From Nitrospirota bacterium (lineage in GTDB: Bacteria > Nitrospirota > UBA9217): a stretch of 48,198 bases of DNA. Below the pieces are notes generated by a model. The model saw only the letters and a program-made list of their open reading frames with translations, did no database searches and was not told the origin of the DNA. A program made the translations under genes and the position numbers. Shown here piece after piece: positions 9,229 through 18,178 of this stretch (position 1 is the first letter of the stretch; each line of letters opens with the position of its first letter). The stretch lies in assembly GCA_035516965.1 (NCBI GenBank), contig DATIZR010000037.1:1-48198 (forward strand). Direction: 5' to 3'.

Positions 9229-9909
9229 TCACGCGCTTCCCCGCTCCCAGGAGCTTGCACGTGCATAATCCTTGAATAGCTGTTCCTGTTTTCTAAACTC
9301 TCTCGGATGGACGCTTCGTCTTTCTCCCTTTTTGGATGTCCCCATGGCGGCATGCAGCATTTCATGGTACACGACGAAGGAGAGATAATAGCGGGGAACC
9401 GTCTTCTTGTCGAGCACGGGATTGATCCGGATCGTATTTGATCGCTCACTGTAGCTCCCGAGAGTTCTTTTTCTGGCGGCAGAACGCGGACTTTTCGATC
9501 CCCAGGTGATCCCGGCTCTGATCGTTCCCCCAAAATACTCCTGGTTGATCTCATCGTACAGGGATCGCAGGTCGAAATATCTCCCCGCTGTCCTCTCTCC
9601 GATCTTCTCAGGCGGCTTTGTGCAGAGCTGTTCTCTATTCTGTTTGACGTAATTCCGGAAGTGAGGCATCGCGCCTCTCTTGTTCTTGAGGAAGGAGGCG
9701 ATCTCCTCGATCACCGAGGAGCCCGCGTTCAGAAACATCCGGTGAAGCCGGACCCGCAGCATTCCCTCAAGCCTTCTTACGGACAACATGGTCGTCCTGT
9801 TCCCGGTCAGGACCAGCGAGACGCTCTTTCCCAGGCGTTCTTCCAGATCCGCCTTGAGAGAGCTTTCGGTGTGTCCGAAGAGAAGGTCCAGCTGTCCCCG
9901 TTCCATCAT
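9229..9909 (-). CDS. SprT-like zinc metalloprotease-domain protein
   Basis: This 226-residue protein has a C-terminal SprT-like domain. The zinc-binding HExxH is HEMLH at about residues 182-186, preceded by SLYDEINQEYFGG and RTLGSYSERSNTIRINPVLD, which are typical of the SprT/DUF45-type fold. The N-terminal half (QLDLLFGHTESSLKADLEERLG, RLHRMFLNAGSSVIEEIASF) is a helical region seen in related proteins and not otherwise recognised. There is no signal peptide, so it is cytoplasmic. Tandem ATGs occur at 9909 and 9906 after an AAAGGG; an upstream GTG frame to 9984 lies across the promoter and is discounted. The substrate is unknown. It is divergent from the URO-D gene. Confidence 0.75.
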   Translation of the reverse strand: MMERGQLDLLFGHTESSLKADLEERLGKSVSLVLTGNRTTMLSVRRLEGMLRVRLHRMFLNAGSSVIEEIASFLKNKRGAMPHFRNYVKQNREQLCTKPPEKIGERTAGRYFDLRSLYDEINQEYFGGTIRAGITWGSKSPRSAARKRTLGSYSERSNTIRINPVLDKKTVPRYYLSFVVYHEMLHAAMGTSKKGERRSVHPREFRKQEQLFKDYARASSWERGSA

Positions 9910-9935
9910 TCTTTTGCCCTTTCTATTGCACCCGA

Positions 9936-9964
9936 ATTCTACTATACTTTTGAGGGTTGAGCAA
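9936..9964 (-). promoter_or_regulatory. candidate sigma70-type promoter of the SprT-like gene
   Basis: On the minus strand, TTGCTC (9964-9959), 17 bp and TAGAAT (9941-9936) give a start site about 20 bases before ATG 9909. The -10 matches five of six positions; the -35 is weak. Confidence 0.4.
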
Positions 9965-10002
9965 TTCTTCTTCCTGTGAACCAAAACGGCATGATAGCAA
10001 TC

Positions 10003-11028
10003 ATGAATAAACGGGAATTCATAAAGCGGGTTATTGCCGGCGGCCGCTCCGACCGTATACCTAAGTCCTTATTCGGGTCCGGCCGTTGGGCGTACTACCA
10101 GACAGGCCTCAAGATCGAGAGCCTGGACAAAGATTCCCGCTCCTTTGCAGAGTCGCTCGCCCGGTTATATAACAATCTCGATACGGATATCATCTTCGCG
10201 GGCTCCGGCCTGAACACCTTTCCCGCAGAGGCGATCGGCGGCGAGCTGTCTTTCAAGAGAGGGCAGACACCGCTGCTTGCGGCTCCCCTTATCCAAACGA
10301 CTGAAGATGCACGCTTTCTCCGGAACCTTGACATTACTCACTCACCTCACTCACTTGCTCTGGTAGAGATGATCGATCATCTGCGGAAACTGCTTCCTGA
10401 CCGATATCTTGCTGCCACATCCTGGGGACCCTTCACCTGGGCCATGATCCTGTGCGACTGGAATCTGCTCCAGGACAAAACCACGTCGGACAAGGAGTTC
10501 GTGAGCGAGGTCTGCGGACTCGGCGCGCAGCTTTCCGTCGCGTTCTTCGACAGGCTCGTGGAACAGGACGTCATCGACGCGATCGCTATTTCCGACGGTG
10601 CGGCAACCTTGATCCCGCTGGACCTGTATCAAGACGTGGTCCTGCCTGCAGAAAGGGCGTTACTGGAGCGGTACAGGGACAGGGGCATTGCCCGCTTCTT
10701 GCATCAATGCGGAAAAATAGAGCCTCAGGTCGCTCTGTATCCGGAGAGCGCGGCTGATTGCATCACCCTTGATGCGGGAGTGGATCTCGGGCAGGTGTAT
10801 AAGCTCTATCAGGGGCGGGCCGTCCTGGCCGGCAATATTGACGTGATCAAAACCGTGTTCGGCGGGAAGCCTTCAGAGATCTGCCAGGCGGTGACGGAAT
10901 GCACTTCAGCAATTCCCGATCCCTTTCGAAATTTCATTCTTATGCCTTCCTGCGACCTGCCACCCGATACGCCGCTGGAGAACGTAGTGGCGTTCCTCGC
11001 TTGCGCAGACGAGGCGGTCAAGGCATGA
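10003..11028 (+). CDS. uroporphyrinogen decarboxylase (URO-D) superfamily protein, MtaA/CmuA-like
   Basis: The 341-residue protein belongs to the URO-D superfamily but looks like the corrinoid methyltransferase branch rather than HemE. It starts MNKREFIKRVIAGGRSDRIP. It carries FLHQCGKIEP, which supplies a His/Cys pair as possible zinc ligands, then LDAGVDLGQVYKLYQGRAVLAGNID, and near the end MPSCDLPPDTPLENVVAF, a tail typical of MtaA/CmuA-type proteins with another Cys. The Arg-rich uroporphyrin-binding signature of HemE is not evident. The exact methyl donor is unknown, and no corrinoid protein gene is adjacent. ATG 10003 is chosen; an in-frame GTG (9976) and ATG (9991) are alternatives. 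Its stop overlaps the start of the GIY-YIG gene (ATGA). Confidence 0.75.
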   Translation: MNKREFIKRVIAGGRSDRIPKSLFGSGRWAYYQTGLKIESLDKDSRSFAESLARLYNNLDTDIIFAGSGLNTFPAEAIGGELSFKRGQTPLLAAPLIQTTEDARFLRNLDITHSPHSLALVEMIDHLRKLLPDRYLAATSWGPFTWAMILCDWNLLQDKTTSDKEFVSEVCGLGAQLSVAFFDRLVEQDVIDAIAISDGAATLIPLDLYQDVVLPAERALLERYRDRGIARFLHQCGKIEPQVALYPESAADCITLDAGVDLGQVYKLYQGRAVLAGNIDVIKTVFGGKPSEICQAVTECTSAIPDPFRNFILMPSCDLPPDTPLENVVAFLACADEAVKA

Positions 11029-11324
11029 GCTCTGTTATGAAGAAGAAACCTTCCCGTAAATGGCTGCTCTATATATTGAAGTGCAGGGACGGGACGTTCT
11101 ATACCGGCATAACCTGTGATCTCGAACGGAGGCTGGAACAGCATGGCTGCGGCAGGGCGTCACGGTATACGCGATCACGCCTGCCGGTCTCGCTCATCCA
11201 CGCGGAAGGCTGCCGGAGCAAATCGAGTGCGCTGAAAAAGGAGTTCGCGATGAAATCGCTTTCGCGGATGGACAAGGAAGAGTATATAAAAGGGAAGAAA
11301 GGGCGGGCGCAGCGTTCCCGTTGA
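11025..11324 (+). CDS. GIY-YIG nuclease domain protein (YhbQ-like)
   Basis: This 99-residue protein consists of a single GIY-YIG domain: WLLYILKCRDGTFYTGIT holds the two motif strands, DLERRLEQH carries the catalytic-type arginine, and GRASRYTRSR and ALKKEFAMKSLSR complete the fold. Such small stand-alone proteins (YhbQ/UPF0213 group) are presumed DNA-acting nucleases with largely unknown roles. Its ATG overlaps the stop of the URO-D gene by four bases, indicating coupled translation. A second ATG at 11037 is possible. The Lys/Arg-rich tail fits nucleic-acid binding. Confidence 0.85.
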   Translation: MSSVMKKKPSRKWLLYILKCRDGTFYTGITCDLERRLEQHGCGRASRYTRSRLPVSLIHAEGCRSKSSALKKEFAMKSLSRMDKEEYIKGKKGRAQRSR

Positions 11325-11357
11325 CGGCGTGCAGGATGAATTGTGGGAGGTAATTTT

Positions 11358-12491
11358 ATGGACCATGCCTTCTATGAGTCCTATCGCAGGGAATTTCCGG
11401 TTACGAAACACTGCATTTACCTGGACCATGCCGGTGTCGCGCCGGTTTCACTCAGGGTCAAGCAGGCGATCGAAAGCTTTCTCTCAGAGTCTGTCGAGGG
11501 AGGGGCTTTTCACTACCCGAAATGGGCGCCGCAGATCGTGGACGTGCGCAGGGCGTGCGCGGGGCTGATAGGCTCCGGGCCTGATGAAATAGCTTTTGTA
11601 AAGAGCACCTCCCACGGCCTCTCGATCGTCGCCCAGGGGCTGGACTGGAAGCCGGGCGACAATGTCCTGTTCCCGGAAATGGAATTTCCCTCCAATATCT
11701 ATCCCTGGCTGAACCTTGCGAGTAAGGGAGTTGAAGCAAGGGTCATCCCCTCTCGCGACAACAGGGTCCAAATTGAAGATATTGAACGGTTCATCGACTC
11801 CCGCACCCGGCTGCTGACCATCAGTTCGGTACAGTTTGCTGGCGGGTTCCGAATAGATCTGCAGCGGGTGGGAGAGCTCTGCAGGCGGAAAGGCGTTCTC
11901 CTCTGCGTTGACGCGATCCAGAGCCTGGGCGTTCTTCCCATGGATGTGAACAAATGCAACATCGATTTTCTTGCTGCGGACGCCCACAAGTGGCTGCTTG
12001 GACCTGAAGGGATCGGGATCTTTTACTGCAGGCGGGAGCTGGCCGAGAAGCTCAGCCCGCCCCTTGTGGGATGGAAATCGGTCCAGAATGAGTTCGCCTT
12101 TGACGAGCCGGTTTTCAAGCTCAAGAAGGACGCATTAAAATTCGAGGAAGGCTCGCTGAACGTCATGGGCATCATCGGGCTCGGCGCTGCTGTTGAGCTT
12201 CTTTTAGAGATCGGCATCGAGAATATCCAGGAACGGGTGCTCGGCCTCGGTGATCTGATCATCAACGAAGCTGAAGCGAAGGGTTTCACGGTCCTAACGC
12301 CGAAACAAAAACAGGCCCGCGGCGGCATCGTTACGTTCCGCTGCGGCGATGCGGTTCGCGCGACAGCCCGCTTGCGGGAACGAGGCATCATGGCGAATGT
12401 GCGCGGCGGCGCCCTTCGTTTTTCTCCGCATTTTTATAATACCGCTGACGAAGTCGCCGCTGTTTTTGCCGAAACCGGGGACCTGGATTGA
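11358..12491 (+). CDS. class V aminotransferase (cysteine desulfurase-like PLP enzyme)
   Basis: A 377-residue PLP fold-type I enzyme of the class V aminotransferase group. It opens YLDHAGVAPVSLRVKQAIESF, has the cofactor region FVKSTSHGLSIVAQGLDW, the active-site strand LCVDAIQSLGVLPMDV and the PLP lysine in AADAHKWLLGPEGIGI. The C-terminal small domain ends RGGALRFSPHFYNTADEV. GGGAGG eight bases upstream fixes ATG 11358 over the in-frame GTG at 11343. No catalytic-loop cysteine typical of IscS/SufS is obvious, so desulfurase activity is not assured; isopenicillin-N-epimerase-like and kynureninase-like relatives are possible. No Fe-S assembly genes are adjacent. Confidence 0.85.
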   Translation: MDHAFYESYRREFPVTKHCIYLDHAGVAPVSLRVKQAIESFLSESVEGGAFHYPKWAPQIVDVRRACAGLIGSGPDEIAFVKSTSHGLSIVAQGLDWKPGDNVLFPEMEFPSNIYPWLNLASKGVEARVIPSRDNRVQIEDIERFIDSRTRLLTISSVQFAGGFRIDLQRVGELCRRKGVLLCVDAIQSLGVLPMDVNKCNIDFLAADAHKWLLGPEGIGIFYCRRELAEKLSPPLVGWKSVQNEFAFDEPVFKLKKDALKFEEGSLNVMGIIGLGAAVELLLEIGIENIQERVLGLGDLIINEAEAKGFTVLTPKQKQARGGIVTFRCGDAVRATARLRERGIMANVRGGALRFSPHFYNTADEVAAVFAETGDLD

Positions 12492-12520
12492 GTTTCGTCC
12501 TTGCTTTTTTCCGCGGCGGG

Positions 12521-12547
12521 TAAAGAACCAGCGTTTTTTCCCGATAA
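12521..12547 (+). promoter_or_regulatory. FliA (sigma28) promoter of the first chemoreceptor gene
   Basis: TAAAGAAC (12521-12528), an 11-base spacer and CCCGATAA (12540-12547) match the flagellar sigma28 consensus TAAAGTTT-N11-GCCGATAA in 13 of 16 specified bases with the exact spacer. The chemoreceptor start is about 100 bases downstream, and a second such promoter precedes the second receptor block. Confidence 0.7.
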
Positions 12548-12649
12548 GATAAGTAATATATTAAGCCTTCGTTTGAATCCTTTGGTTTGCATTTCTTTAA
12601 AAAGTCGGGTAAAGTGTAAAACTATTAATCAATACTTTGGGAGCCTTGC

Positions 12650-14779
12650 GTGATCCTACAAAGCATAAAAATATCGCACAAAGTGCAATTCGTCGTCGGA
12701 CTGGCGCTCCTCGCATTCATTACGTTTGCCCTGGTGACCATATCCATGGGTAACAGCCAGCTCAAGACGCTCGATGAGATTTACGCCGGGAAGGTCGTAC
12801 CCCTTGACAATCTCAGAAAGATACAGCTCCTGCTCAGGGAGATCGAGTACCGCATGGCCGCGGTCGTAGCTGACATGGTTGCCCCGATCGGCTCAGGCGA
12901 GCACCTCAAAACGTCTGCGGTGCAGATCGACAGCCTGTGGACCGATGTAAAAGGTCGCATTGACGACGATTCTCTCAAGAAGGAAATAGCCGATTTCGAA
13001 AAGGGGTACCGCGGGTTCAAAGAGATCGTCCCCAAGCTGCAGGAGGCGTACTTCAACGCCGAGACCAAGAAGGTTGCCAGTCTGACGAACGATTTTTACG
13101 ATTATAAGCCCCTGCTGTACAAATCCATCGATAAGATCGCAGCGACCCAGGAGGAAGCCGTCAAGATCTACAATGTCGAGCGAACGAAGACTGTCTCGAT
13201 CATTAACAAAGTGGTGATCGCGCTTTCTACGGTCCTGATCGCCGTGTTTCTCTTCTTCGGGATCATCATCAATCGCTCCATTTCGAGACCCGTGAACACC
13301 ACTGTCGATACGATCAAGGATATTGCGAGGGGGAACGGCGACCTGACCAAACGGCTCCCGGTCGAATCGAAAGACGAGATGGGGAGCCTGGCGGGATGGT
13401 TCAATGTTTTTATCGAAGGTCTGCACACCATGGTAAAAGACGTTCTCGCCGTCACGAAGAACGTTTCCACCACGTCCTCTCAGATCAATGAGGCTTCGCG
13501 GCTGGTCCACGATTCGGCCAGGATCCAGATGCAGGCCGTCGAGACCACGTCGTCGTCCATCGAGGAAATGTCGTCTTCGATCAAGACGGTGGCAACCGAC
13601 CTTGTCGAGCTGCAGAAGTTCACCGAGGATGCATCGGCATCGTCGCAGGAGATGTCGGCTGCCGTCATGGAGATCGCGGACCACGCCGGAGAACTGAATA
13701 ATCTCGCAGACAGCACGGGTTCGTCCATTGACCAGATCGCAGCGTCCATCAAGCAGGTAGCATCCAGCGTGGAAACGCTTTTCCGGGAAACGGAAGACGT
13801 TTCCGCGACAATGACGGAAATGAGCAGGACAATCCAGGAAATCGCCTCCTACTCCAGGGAGCAGGCGGTCATGTCCGAGACGGTGAAGGTACACGCTTCG
13901 GAACTGGGCTTGACCGCGGTGAAAAAAACGAGGGACGGCATCTCCAGGATACGGGAGGACGTCTTTTCCATTTCCGAGGGAGTCTCGAATCTCGGGGGCA
14001 TGTCAAAGGAAATCGGCAAGATCGTCGAGGTGATCAATGAAATCGCAGATACGACCGCTCTGCTCTCCCTGAACGCGTCGATCCTTGCCGCTCAGGCGGG
14101 GGAGCACGGCAGGGGGTTTGCCGTCGTGGCGGACGAAGTAAGGGGCCTTGCCGACAGGACCGCGCATTCGACCAGGGAAATTGAGGCTCTCATCAAGCAG
14201 GTGCAGCAGCAGGTTGTGGACGCGGAGCGTTCTACGAAGCTCGGCCTGGAACGCGTGGAAGAGGGTGTTCAGCTCTCGGCGGAGGCCGAGGGGGCATTGA
14301 GCAAGATCATCGGAAGCTCGACGGCGTCTCTTGACATGGCACAGAAAGTGGAACGCGCGATCGAGGAACAGACAACGGGCGTGCGGCAGATGATGGACAG
14401 CATCCAGCGTGTCAACTCCATGGTCCATGAGATAAAAAAAGCGTCCGATGAACAAAGCCAGGCATCGGACCACATCCTGCAGTCAACGGAACGGGAGCTT
14501 GAATATACGCATTTGATCAAAAAATCCGTTTCGCAGCAGTCCAGCGAAATTACCCTGCTCTCCAAGGAAATTGCCGAGGCGTCGCAGCGGATGAAGGCCA
14601 TATCGGGCGCCATGCAGGAGCAGAGAAAGACGATCGAGCAGATCGTCAACGCGGTCCAGACGATCATGGATCAATCGGGAAAAAATGTGAGTCATGCAGT
14701 GGAGCTTGATGGGATCGTCCGGAACCTGGAGACGCAGGGTGATGCCTTGAACAAGCAGGTTGGGTCTTTCAAGGTTTAG
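12650..14779 (+). CDS. methyl-accepting chemotaxis protein (4HB sensor, divergent signalling tip)
   Basis: The 709-residue receptor starts with a GTG preceded by GGGAG. TM1 lies about residues 12-32. A four-helix-bundle periplasmic sensor follows to about 180 ([20 protein letters not shown]), then TM2 (about 190-210), a HAMP domain ([29 protein letters not shown]) and a long coiled-coil signalling domain. The hairpin tip reads [20 protein letters not shown], where most receptors have [20 protein letters not shown]. Several EE/QQ pairs are candidate methylation sites. There is no CheR-tethering pentapeptide at the C-terminus. Its sensor is clearly paralogous to that of the receptor at 15617. 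It probably signals through CheA/CheW encoded elsewhere. Confidence 0.95.
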   Translation: MILQSIKISHKVQFVVGLALLAFITFALVTISMGNSQLKTLDEIYAGKVVPLDNLRKIQLLLREIEYRMAAVVADMVAPIGSGEHLKTSAVQIDSLWTDVKGRIDDDSLKKEIADFEKGYRGFKEIVPKLQEAYFNAETKKVASLTNDFYDYKPLLYKSIDKIAATQEEAVKIYNVERTKTVSIINKVVIALSTVLIAVFLFFGIIINRSISRPVNTTVDTIKDIARGNGDLTKRLPVESKDEMGSLAGWFNVFIEGLHTMVKDVLAVTKNVSTTSSQINEASRLVHDSARIQMQAVETTSSSIEEMSSSIKTVATDLVELQKFTEDASASSQEMSAAVMEIADHAGELNNLADSTGSSIDQIAASIKQVASSVETLFRETEDVSATMTEMSRTIQEIASYSREQAVMSETVKVHASELGLTAVKKTRDGISRIREDVFSISEGVSNLGGMSKEIGKIVEVINEIADTTALLSLNASILAAQAGEHGRGFAVVADEVRGLADRTAHSTREIEALIKQVQQQVVDAERSTKLGLERVEEGVQLSAEAEGALSKIIGSSTASLDMAQKVERAIEEQTTGVRQMMDSIQRVNSMVHEIKKASDEQSQASDHILQSTERELEYTHLIKKSVSQQSSEITLLSKEIAEASQRMKAISGAMQEQRKTIEQIVNAVQTIMDQSGKNVSHAVELDGIVRNLETQGDALNKQVGSFKV

Positions 14780-15097
14780 AAGACAGCTAGCCGGCCGGCG
14801 GTAACCTTTGCCGGGGCCGAAAATGCTCCGGGGACTCAGCCGCCTCTTCTCTTGCTCGATCATGGACAAGGAAAGGTTCCTGCAGGCAACCCGTTGAATG
14901 AAAAAACGGATTTCCTCTGAACGAAGGCGTACCCTTCACTGGTATCTGAGCTCGGGGGGTTACGGATAGTTCGGCAAATTATTTTAATTCTAAATTAAAG
15001 TTCCACCGCGTAGAGCCGATAGGTATATTAAGCAAGTTTCCTTTTTCCATCACGAGATGGATGCTTCAGAATATCTTGTTTCTATAGGGAGGATGTC
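14780..15097. other. intergenic region between chemoreceptor and rhodanese genes
   Basis: No gene is seen in these 318 bases. A CCGGC/GCCGG hairpin at the 5' end could terminate the upstream receptor gene, but has no T run. The 3' half is AT-rich and contains the sigma28 promoter listed separately; the rhodanese ribosome site (GGGAGGATGTC) follows. Confidence 0.6.
14996..15022 (+). promoter_or_regulatory. FliA (sigma28) promoter of the rhodanese-chemoreceptor block
   Basis: TAAAGTTC (14996-15003), exactly 11 bases, and GCCGATAG (15015-15022) match TAAAGTTT-N11-GCCGATAA in 14 of 16 specified positions. It sits about 75 bases upstream of the rhodanese ATG, with no other gene between, and should also feed the second chemoreceptor. 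Confidence 0.85.
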
Positions 15098-15550
15098 ATG
15101 AAGAAGCTGGTTGTGATAATCGCTGCAGTTTTGTTTGTGGTGGCCGCGGGCTCGCCCGCACTGGCGGAAAAGCCGCTGACCCCTGATTCCTTAAAGGGTG
15201 CGACCGTCGTCGATGACGGTTTTGTCAAGGCGAATCACGGCAAAATGAAGGTCTTTGACGTAAGAATGAAGGCGGAATACGTGGAGTCGCACATCGCAGG
15301 CGCGATTTCGGTTCCCTATGAGGAAAAGAGCGAGCTGGCAGTGAACTTTGACGCCTCGAAAGACCATCTGGATCTGAGCAAATTCCCCTCGGACAAGAAC
15401 GAGCCCGTCATCGTGTACTGCAACGGACCGCGCTGCTGGAAGTCCTACAAGGCGGCTGTTCTTCTCATCAAGAACGGGCACAAGCAGGTCAACTGGTATC
15501 GCAATGAGGGCTTCCCCGGATGGAAAGCCAAGGGCTATCCGGTCGAGTAG
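15098..15550 (+). CDS. periplasmic rhodanese-like protein
   Basis: This 150-residue exported single-domain rhodanese has a Sec signal peptide ending SPALA-EKP. A rhodanese fold follows: VFDVRMKAEYVESHIAGAIS, then the active-site loop beginning at Cys108 in VIVYCNGPRCW with a second Cys at 113, and WYRNEGFPGWKAKGYPVE. Rhodaneses transfer sulfane sulfur; the periplasmic CNGPRCW type is often linked to respiratory or sulfur metabolism. GGGAGG lies seven bases before the ATG. It sits between two paralogous chemoreceptors behind a flagellar promoter, which is unusual. A role in sensing sulfur or redox state is a possibility only. Confidence 0.9.
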   Translation: MKKLVVIIAAVLFVVAAGSPALAEKPLTPDSLKGATVVDDGFVKANHGKMKVFDVRMKAEYVESHIAGAISVPYEEKSELAVNFDASKDHLDLSKFPSDKNEPVIVYCNGPRCWKSYKAAVLLIKNGHKQVNWYRNEGFPGWKAKGYPVE

Positions 15551-15561
15551 AAGTTCCCCCA

Positions 15562-15590
15562 GGGGCATGCGGCGCGGCGCTGCATGCCCC
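15562..15590 (+). terminator. strong hairpin after the rhodanese gene
   Basis: GGGGCATGC (15562-15570) pairs perfectly with GCATGCCCC (15582-15590) across an 11-base GC-rich loop, eleven bases after the rhodanese stop. Only a short mixed T/C stretch follows, so it may attenuate rather than stop transcription into the receptor gene at 15617. Confidence 0.5.
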
Positions 15591-15616
15591 CTGTTCTCCG
15601 TTGACGGGTGCCTTTC

Positions 15617-17308
15617 ATGCGATTTTCCTCGATCAAAATAGCACATAAAATACTGATGCTCGCCCTCGCCGGGATCATTGCGGGAATCGTTTATTCGACG
15701 ATCACGATCATGGTTGCCAGGGACGAGGTGCGAACGCTGGAAGACATCTACCATGCCAAGGTCGTCCCTCTGGACGATCTGAGGAGCATTCAGCTCATTC
15801 TGCGGGAGATAGAATTCCGCATGGCCGGCGTCAAGGCGAACATGGTTGCGTCGATCGGGTCGGGGGAGCACCTGAAGAGCTCCATGGCCGCGATGGAGAA
15901 AGTGTGGAATGAGGCGGACGCGCTCATCCAGGACGAGGCCCTGCAGGAGCAGAAGGCGAAGTTCAAGAAGGGCTTTGACGCCTTGAAGCCGCTTACCGCC
16001 GATCTGCAGGCGATCTACTTCAATGAGGACACCAAAAAGATACAGCCAACGATAGATCGGTATCTGGATATCAAAGGGCTCCTCTTCAAGCCGCTCGATG
16101 CCATGGCAGAAGCGCAGGAAAAGGCCGTCCAATCCTATTATCTGGAGAAACAGAAAAGCGCCCACCGGCTCATCATCATCGTCGTTACCGTCTCAATTCT
16201 CACACTCATCGGTTTTTCCCTCTTCGCGTTCATCATGAACCGGTCCATCAATCAGCCCATTTCCATCGTCCTGAAAGCGGCAGAAAAGGTCGCCGGCGGC
16301 GACCTCGGCTCCACGATCGCGCTGAACAGCCGCGATGAGATGGGCGTCATGGCTGTCGGCCTGAATCAGATGTTGAGCCGTCTCCGGGAGACTTTCGGGA
16401 CGATCGGCCGCGACGTGGAAACCCTGTCGTCGAATGCGGACGGACTCGCGCGCTCATCGAATGACCTGCTCCGGGGGACATCGCGGCAGACTTCACAGGT
16501 GGAGCAGATATCCACCGCGGCCACCGAAATGTCCCAGACGGTTCTGGATGTGGCCAAGAACGCTGCGGAGGCATCGGACCGCACAAAAGAGTCGCTGGAC
16601 CAGGCCAGAGAGGGTGCCGCCGTCGTCCAACAGGCCGTTGAGAGCATCCTGAAGCTGGCGCAGAACGTGGAGCACGCCTCCACGGCGATTGAGACACTGG
16701 ACAAGAGCACGGAGCAGATAAGCAGCATTCTCACGGTGATCAGGGAGATCGCCGACCAGACGAACCTGCTCGCGCTGAATGCGGCAATCGAGGCGGCGCG
16801 CGCCGGCGAGCAGGGACGGGGGTTTGCGGTCGTTGCCGATGAAGTGAGAAAGCTCGCGGAGAAAACCGCGAGCGCCACGGAGCAGATCGCGGAAAGGATC
16901 AGATCGGTCCAGGCGGAAACACAGAATTCCGTATCGATCATGCGTTCGGGTAAGGCGGTCGCAGAGGGGGCGGTTTCGTCGGCAAAACAGGCGGAAGACG
17001 CGCTCAGGAAAATCGTGGGCAGCAGCGGGCGGGTCTCGGATACGGTGCAGCGAATAGCCGCAGCGACCGAAGAGCAGTCATCGGCCGCCGAAGAAGTCAG
17101 CCAGAGCATGGTCCACATTGCGGATGTGGTTAAGGACATCGCCCGTCTCTCGGAAAACGTCCAGAGGGCTTCAAAAGACCTTTCGGACGTCGCTCAGCGG
17201 ACCAGGCAGCAGATAGGCCAGTTCAAGACACAGGCGCCAGCGCCTGGGGAGGACGTTCTCTCGGGAACGAAGCAGGCGCTCCTGGGTGCGTCCCTGGCGC
17301 ACGCGTAG
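15617..17308 (+). CDS. methyl-accepting chemotaxis protein (4HB sensor, canonical tip)
   Basis: The 563-residue receptor has TM1 (about 9-33), a four-helix-bundle periplasmic domain ([20 protein letters not shown]), TM2 (about 185-210) and HAMP ([22 protein letters not shown]). Its signalling domain has the canonical tip [20 protein letters not shown]. The sensor aligns well with that of the receptor at 12650, including [21 protein letters not shown] and [10 protein letters not shown], so the two arose by duplication while the cytoplasmic halves differ. ATG 15617 is used; an in-frame GTG at 15608 is possible, and neither has a clear ribosome site. It is probably cotranscribed with the rhodanese gene from the sigma28 promoter. 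Confidence 0.95.
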   Translation: MRFSSIKIAHKILMLALAGIIAGIVYSTITIMVARDEVRTLEDIYHAKVVPLDDLRSIQLILREIEFRMAGVKANMVASIGSGEHLKSSMAAMEKVWNEADALIQDEALQEQKAKFKKGFDALKPLTADLQAIYFNEDTKKIQPTIDRYLDIKGLLFKPLDAMAEAQEKAVQSYYLEKQKSAHRLIIIVVTVSILTLIGFSLFAFIMNRSINQPISIVLKAAEKVAGGDLGSTIALNSRDEMGVMAVGLNQMLSRLRETFGTIGRDVETLSSNADGLARSSNDLLRGTSRQTSQVEQISTAATEMSQTVLDVAKNAAEASDRTKESLDQAREGAAVVQQAVESILKLAQNVEHASTAIETLDKSTEQISSILTVIREIADQTNLLALNAAIEAARAGEQGRGFAVVADEVRKLAEKTASATEQIAERIRSVQAETQNSVSIMRSGKAVAEGAVSSAKQAEDALRKIVGSSGRVSDTVQRIAAATEEQSSAAEEVSQSMVHIADVVKDIARLSENVQRASKDLSDVAQRTRQQIGQFKTQAPAPGEDVLSGTKQALLGASLAHA

Positions 17309-17482
17309 CACGTCCTTCAGTTAACGTCGTTCGGCCCTGAAGTGGGCATGAAAGACAGTCTGATTAGTCAACAGCAGAACACCGAGTATAAGTCCATTCC
17401 TGGCTGAGGCCACAACTGGAGATGCTCGTCGGGTGTGTACTTCCTTCGTTGTATTCATCCCCGTCCGGCCTTGTATTGCACA

Positions 17483-18166
17483 ATGATATCACGCTTGATC
17501 CCGCTCATTTTGCTGCTGCTCCTCCCCTTCCCTGCCGGCAGTACCGCTGCCTACAGCGAGCAGCCGCTCTTTGACCGGACCGAATATCAGATCGGAAGCA
17601 TGCCGGAGGGGAAGATCCACGTGTTCAGGTTCGTTCTGAAGAACGCGACCCCCAATCCTCTCTCAGTACTCTCGGTGAATCCGACCTGTGTTTATATCGA
17701 TGCCGAGGCGGACCGCGTCGATCTCGCACCGCAGGAAGGCACGGTAATGACCATTCACGTTGATGCGAGGGGAAATCTCGGCAGGATCGCAAAAACAATC
17801 GAGATCATGACCACCGCCTCTCCCCAGCCGCACGTCCTGACTCTGCGGGGAACCATAGTTCATACAGACTATGATCGATCCAATCCGCAGGCCCTCTTCG
17901 GGCAGCCATGCAGCACCTGCCACGTGGGCGGCAATGTCCAGGCAAAGAGCGGCGAGTCGCTCTATGATGCCCTCTGTTTTTCGTGTCACAAGGACGGTAA
18001 GAACTTCGTGAGCAGGAAGCGGCAAGCGATGGAATCAGCCATTTCCTTAGGCGTTCCGGGTACCGCGATGCCGGCCTTTTCAGTTCCGTCCGGAGGCCCC
18101 CTCTCGGCGGCTCAGATCCGCTCCCTCGTCGACCTTCTCTCGCAGAATACAGCAGGCAGACCGTGA
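17483..18166 (+). CDS. DUF1573-cytochrome c fusion protein
   Basis: This 227-residue exported protein has a signal peptide (LIPLILLLLLPFPAG). A DUF1573-like immunoglobulin-type domain spans about 25-125 (FDRTEYQIGSMPEGKIHVFRFVL, ending TLRGTIV). A cytochrome c segment carries two heme-binding CxxCH motifs, CSTCH (143-147) and CFSCH (165-169). GTAMPAF near residue 196 could supply a distal methionine to the second heme. It is therefore likely a periplasmic electron carrier. ATG 17483 is chosen because the longer frame puts charged residues before the signal. No partner oxidoreductase is adjacent. The preceding 174 bases show nothing recognisable. Confidence 0.8.
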   Translation: MISRLIPLILLLLLPFPAGSTAAYSEQPLFDRTEYQIGSMPEGKIHVFRFVLKNATPNPLSVLSVNPTCVYIDAEADRVDLAPQEGTVMTIHVDARGNLGRIAKTIEIMTTASPQPHVLTLRGTIVHTDYDRSNPQALFGQPCSTCHVGGNVQAKSGESLYDALCFSCHKDGKNFVSRKRQAMESAISLGVPGTAMPAFSVPSGGPLSAAQIRSLVDLLSQNTAGRP

Positions 18167-18178
18167 ATATTCTTGCCT

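Noticed and set aside
14780-15097. Possible cyclic-di-GMP (GEMM) riboswitch upstream of the rhodanese gene
   Set aside because: A GGTAACC-like stretch is present, but the conserved GEMM core elements are missing, and the promoter lies downstream of most of it.
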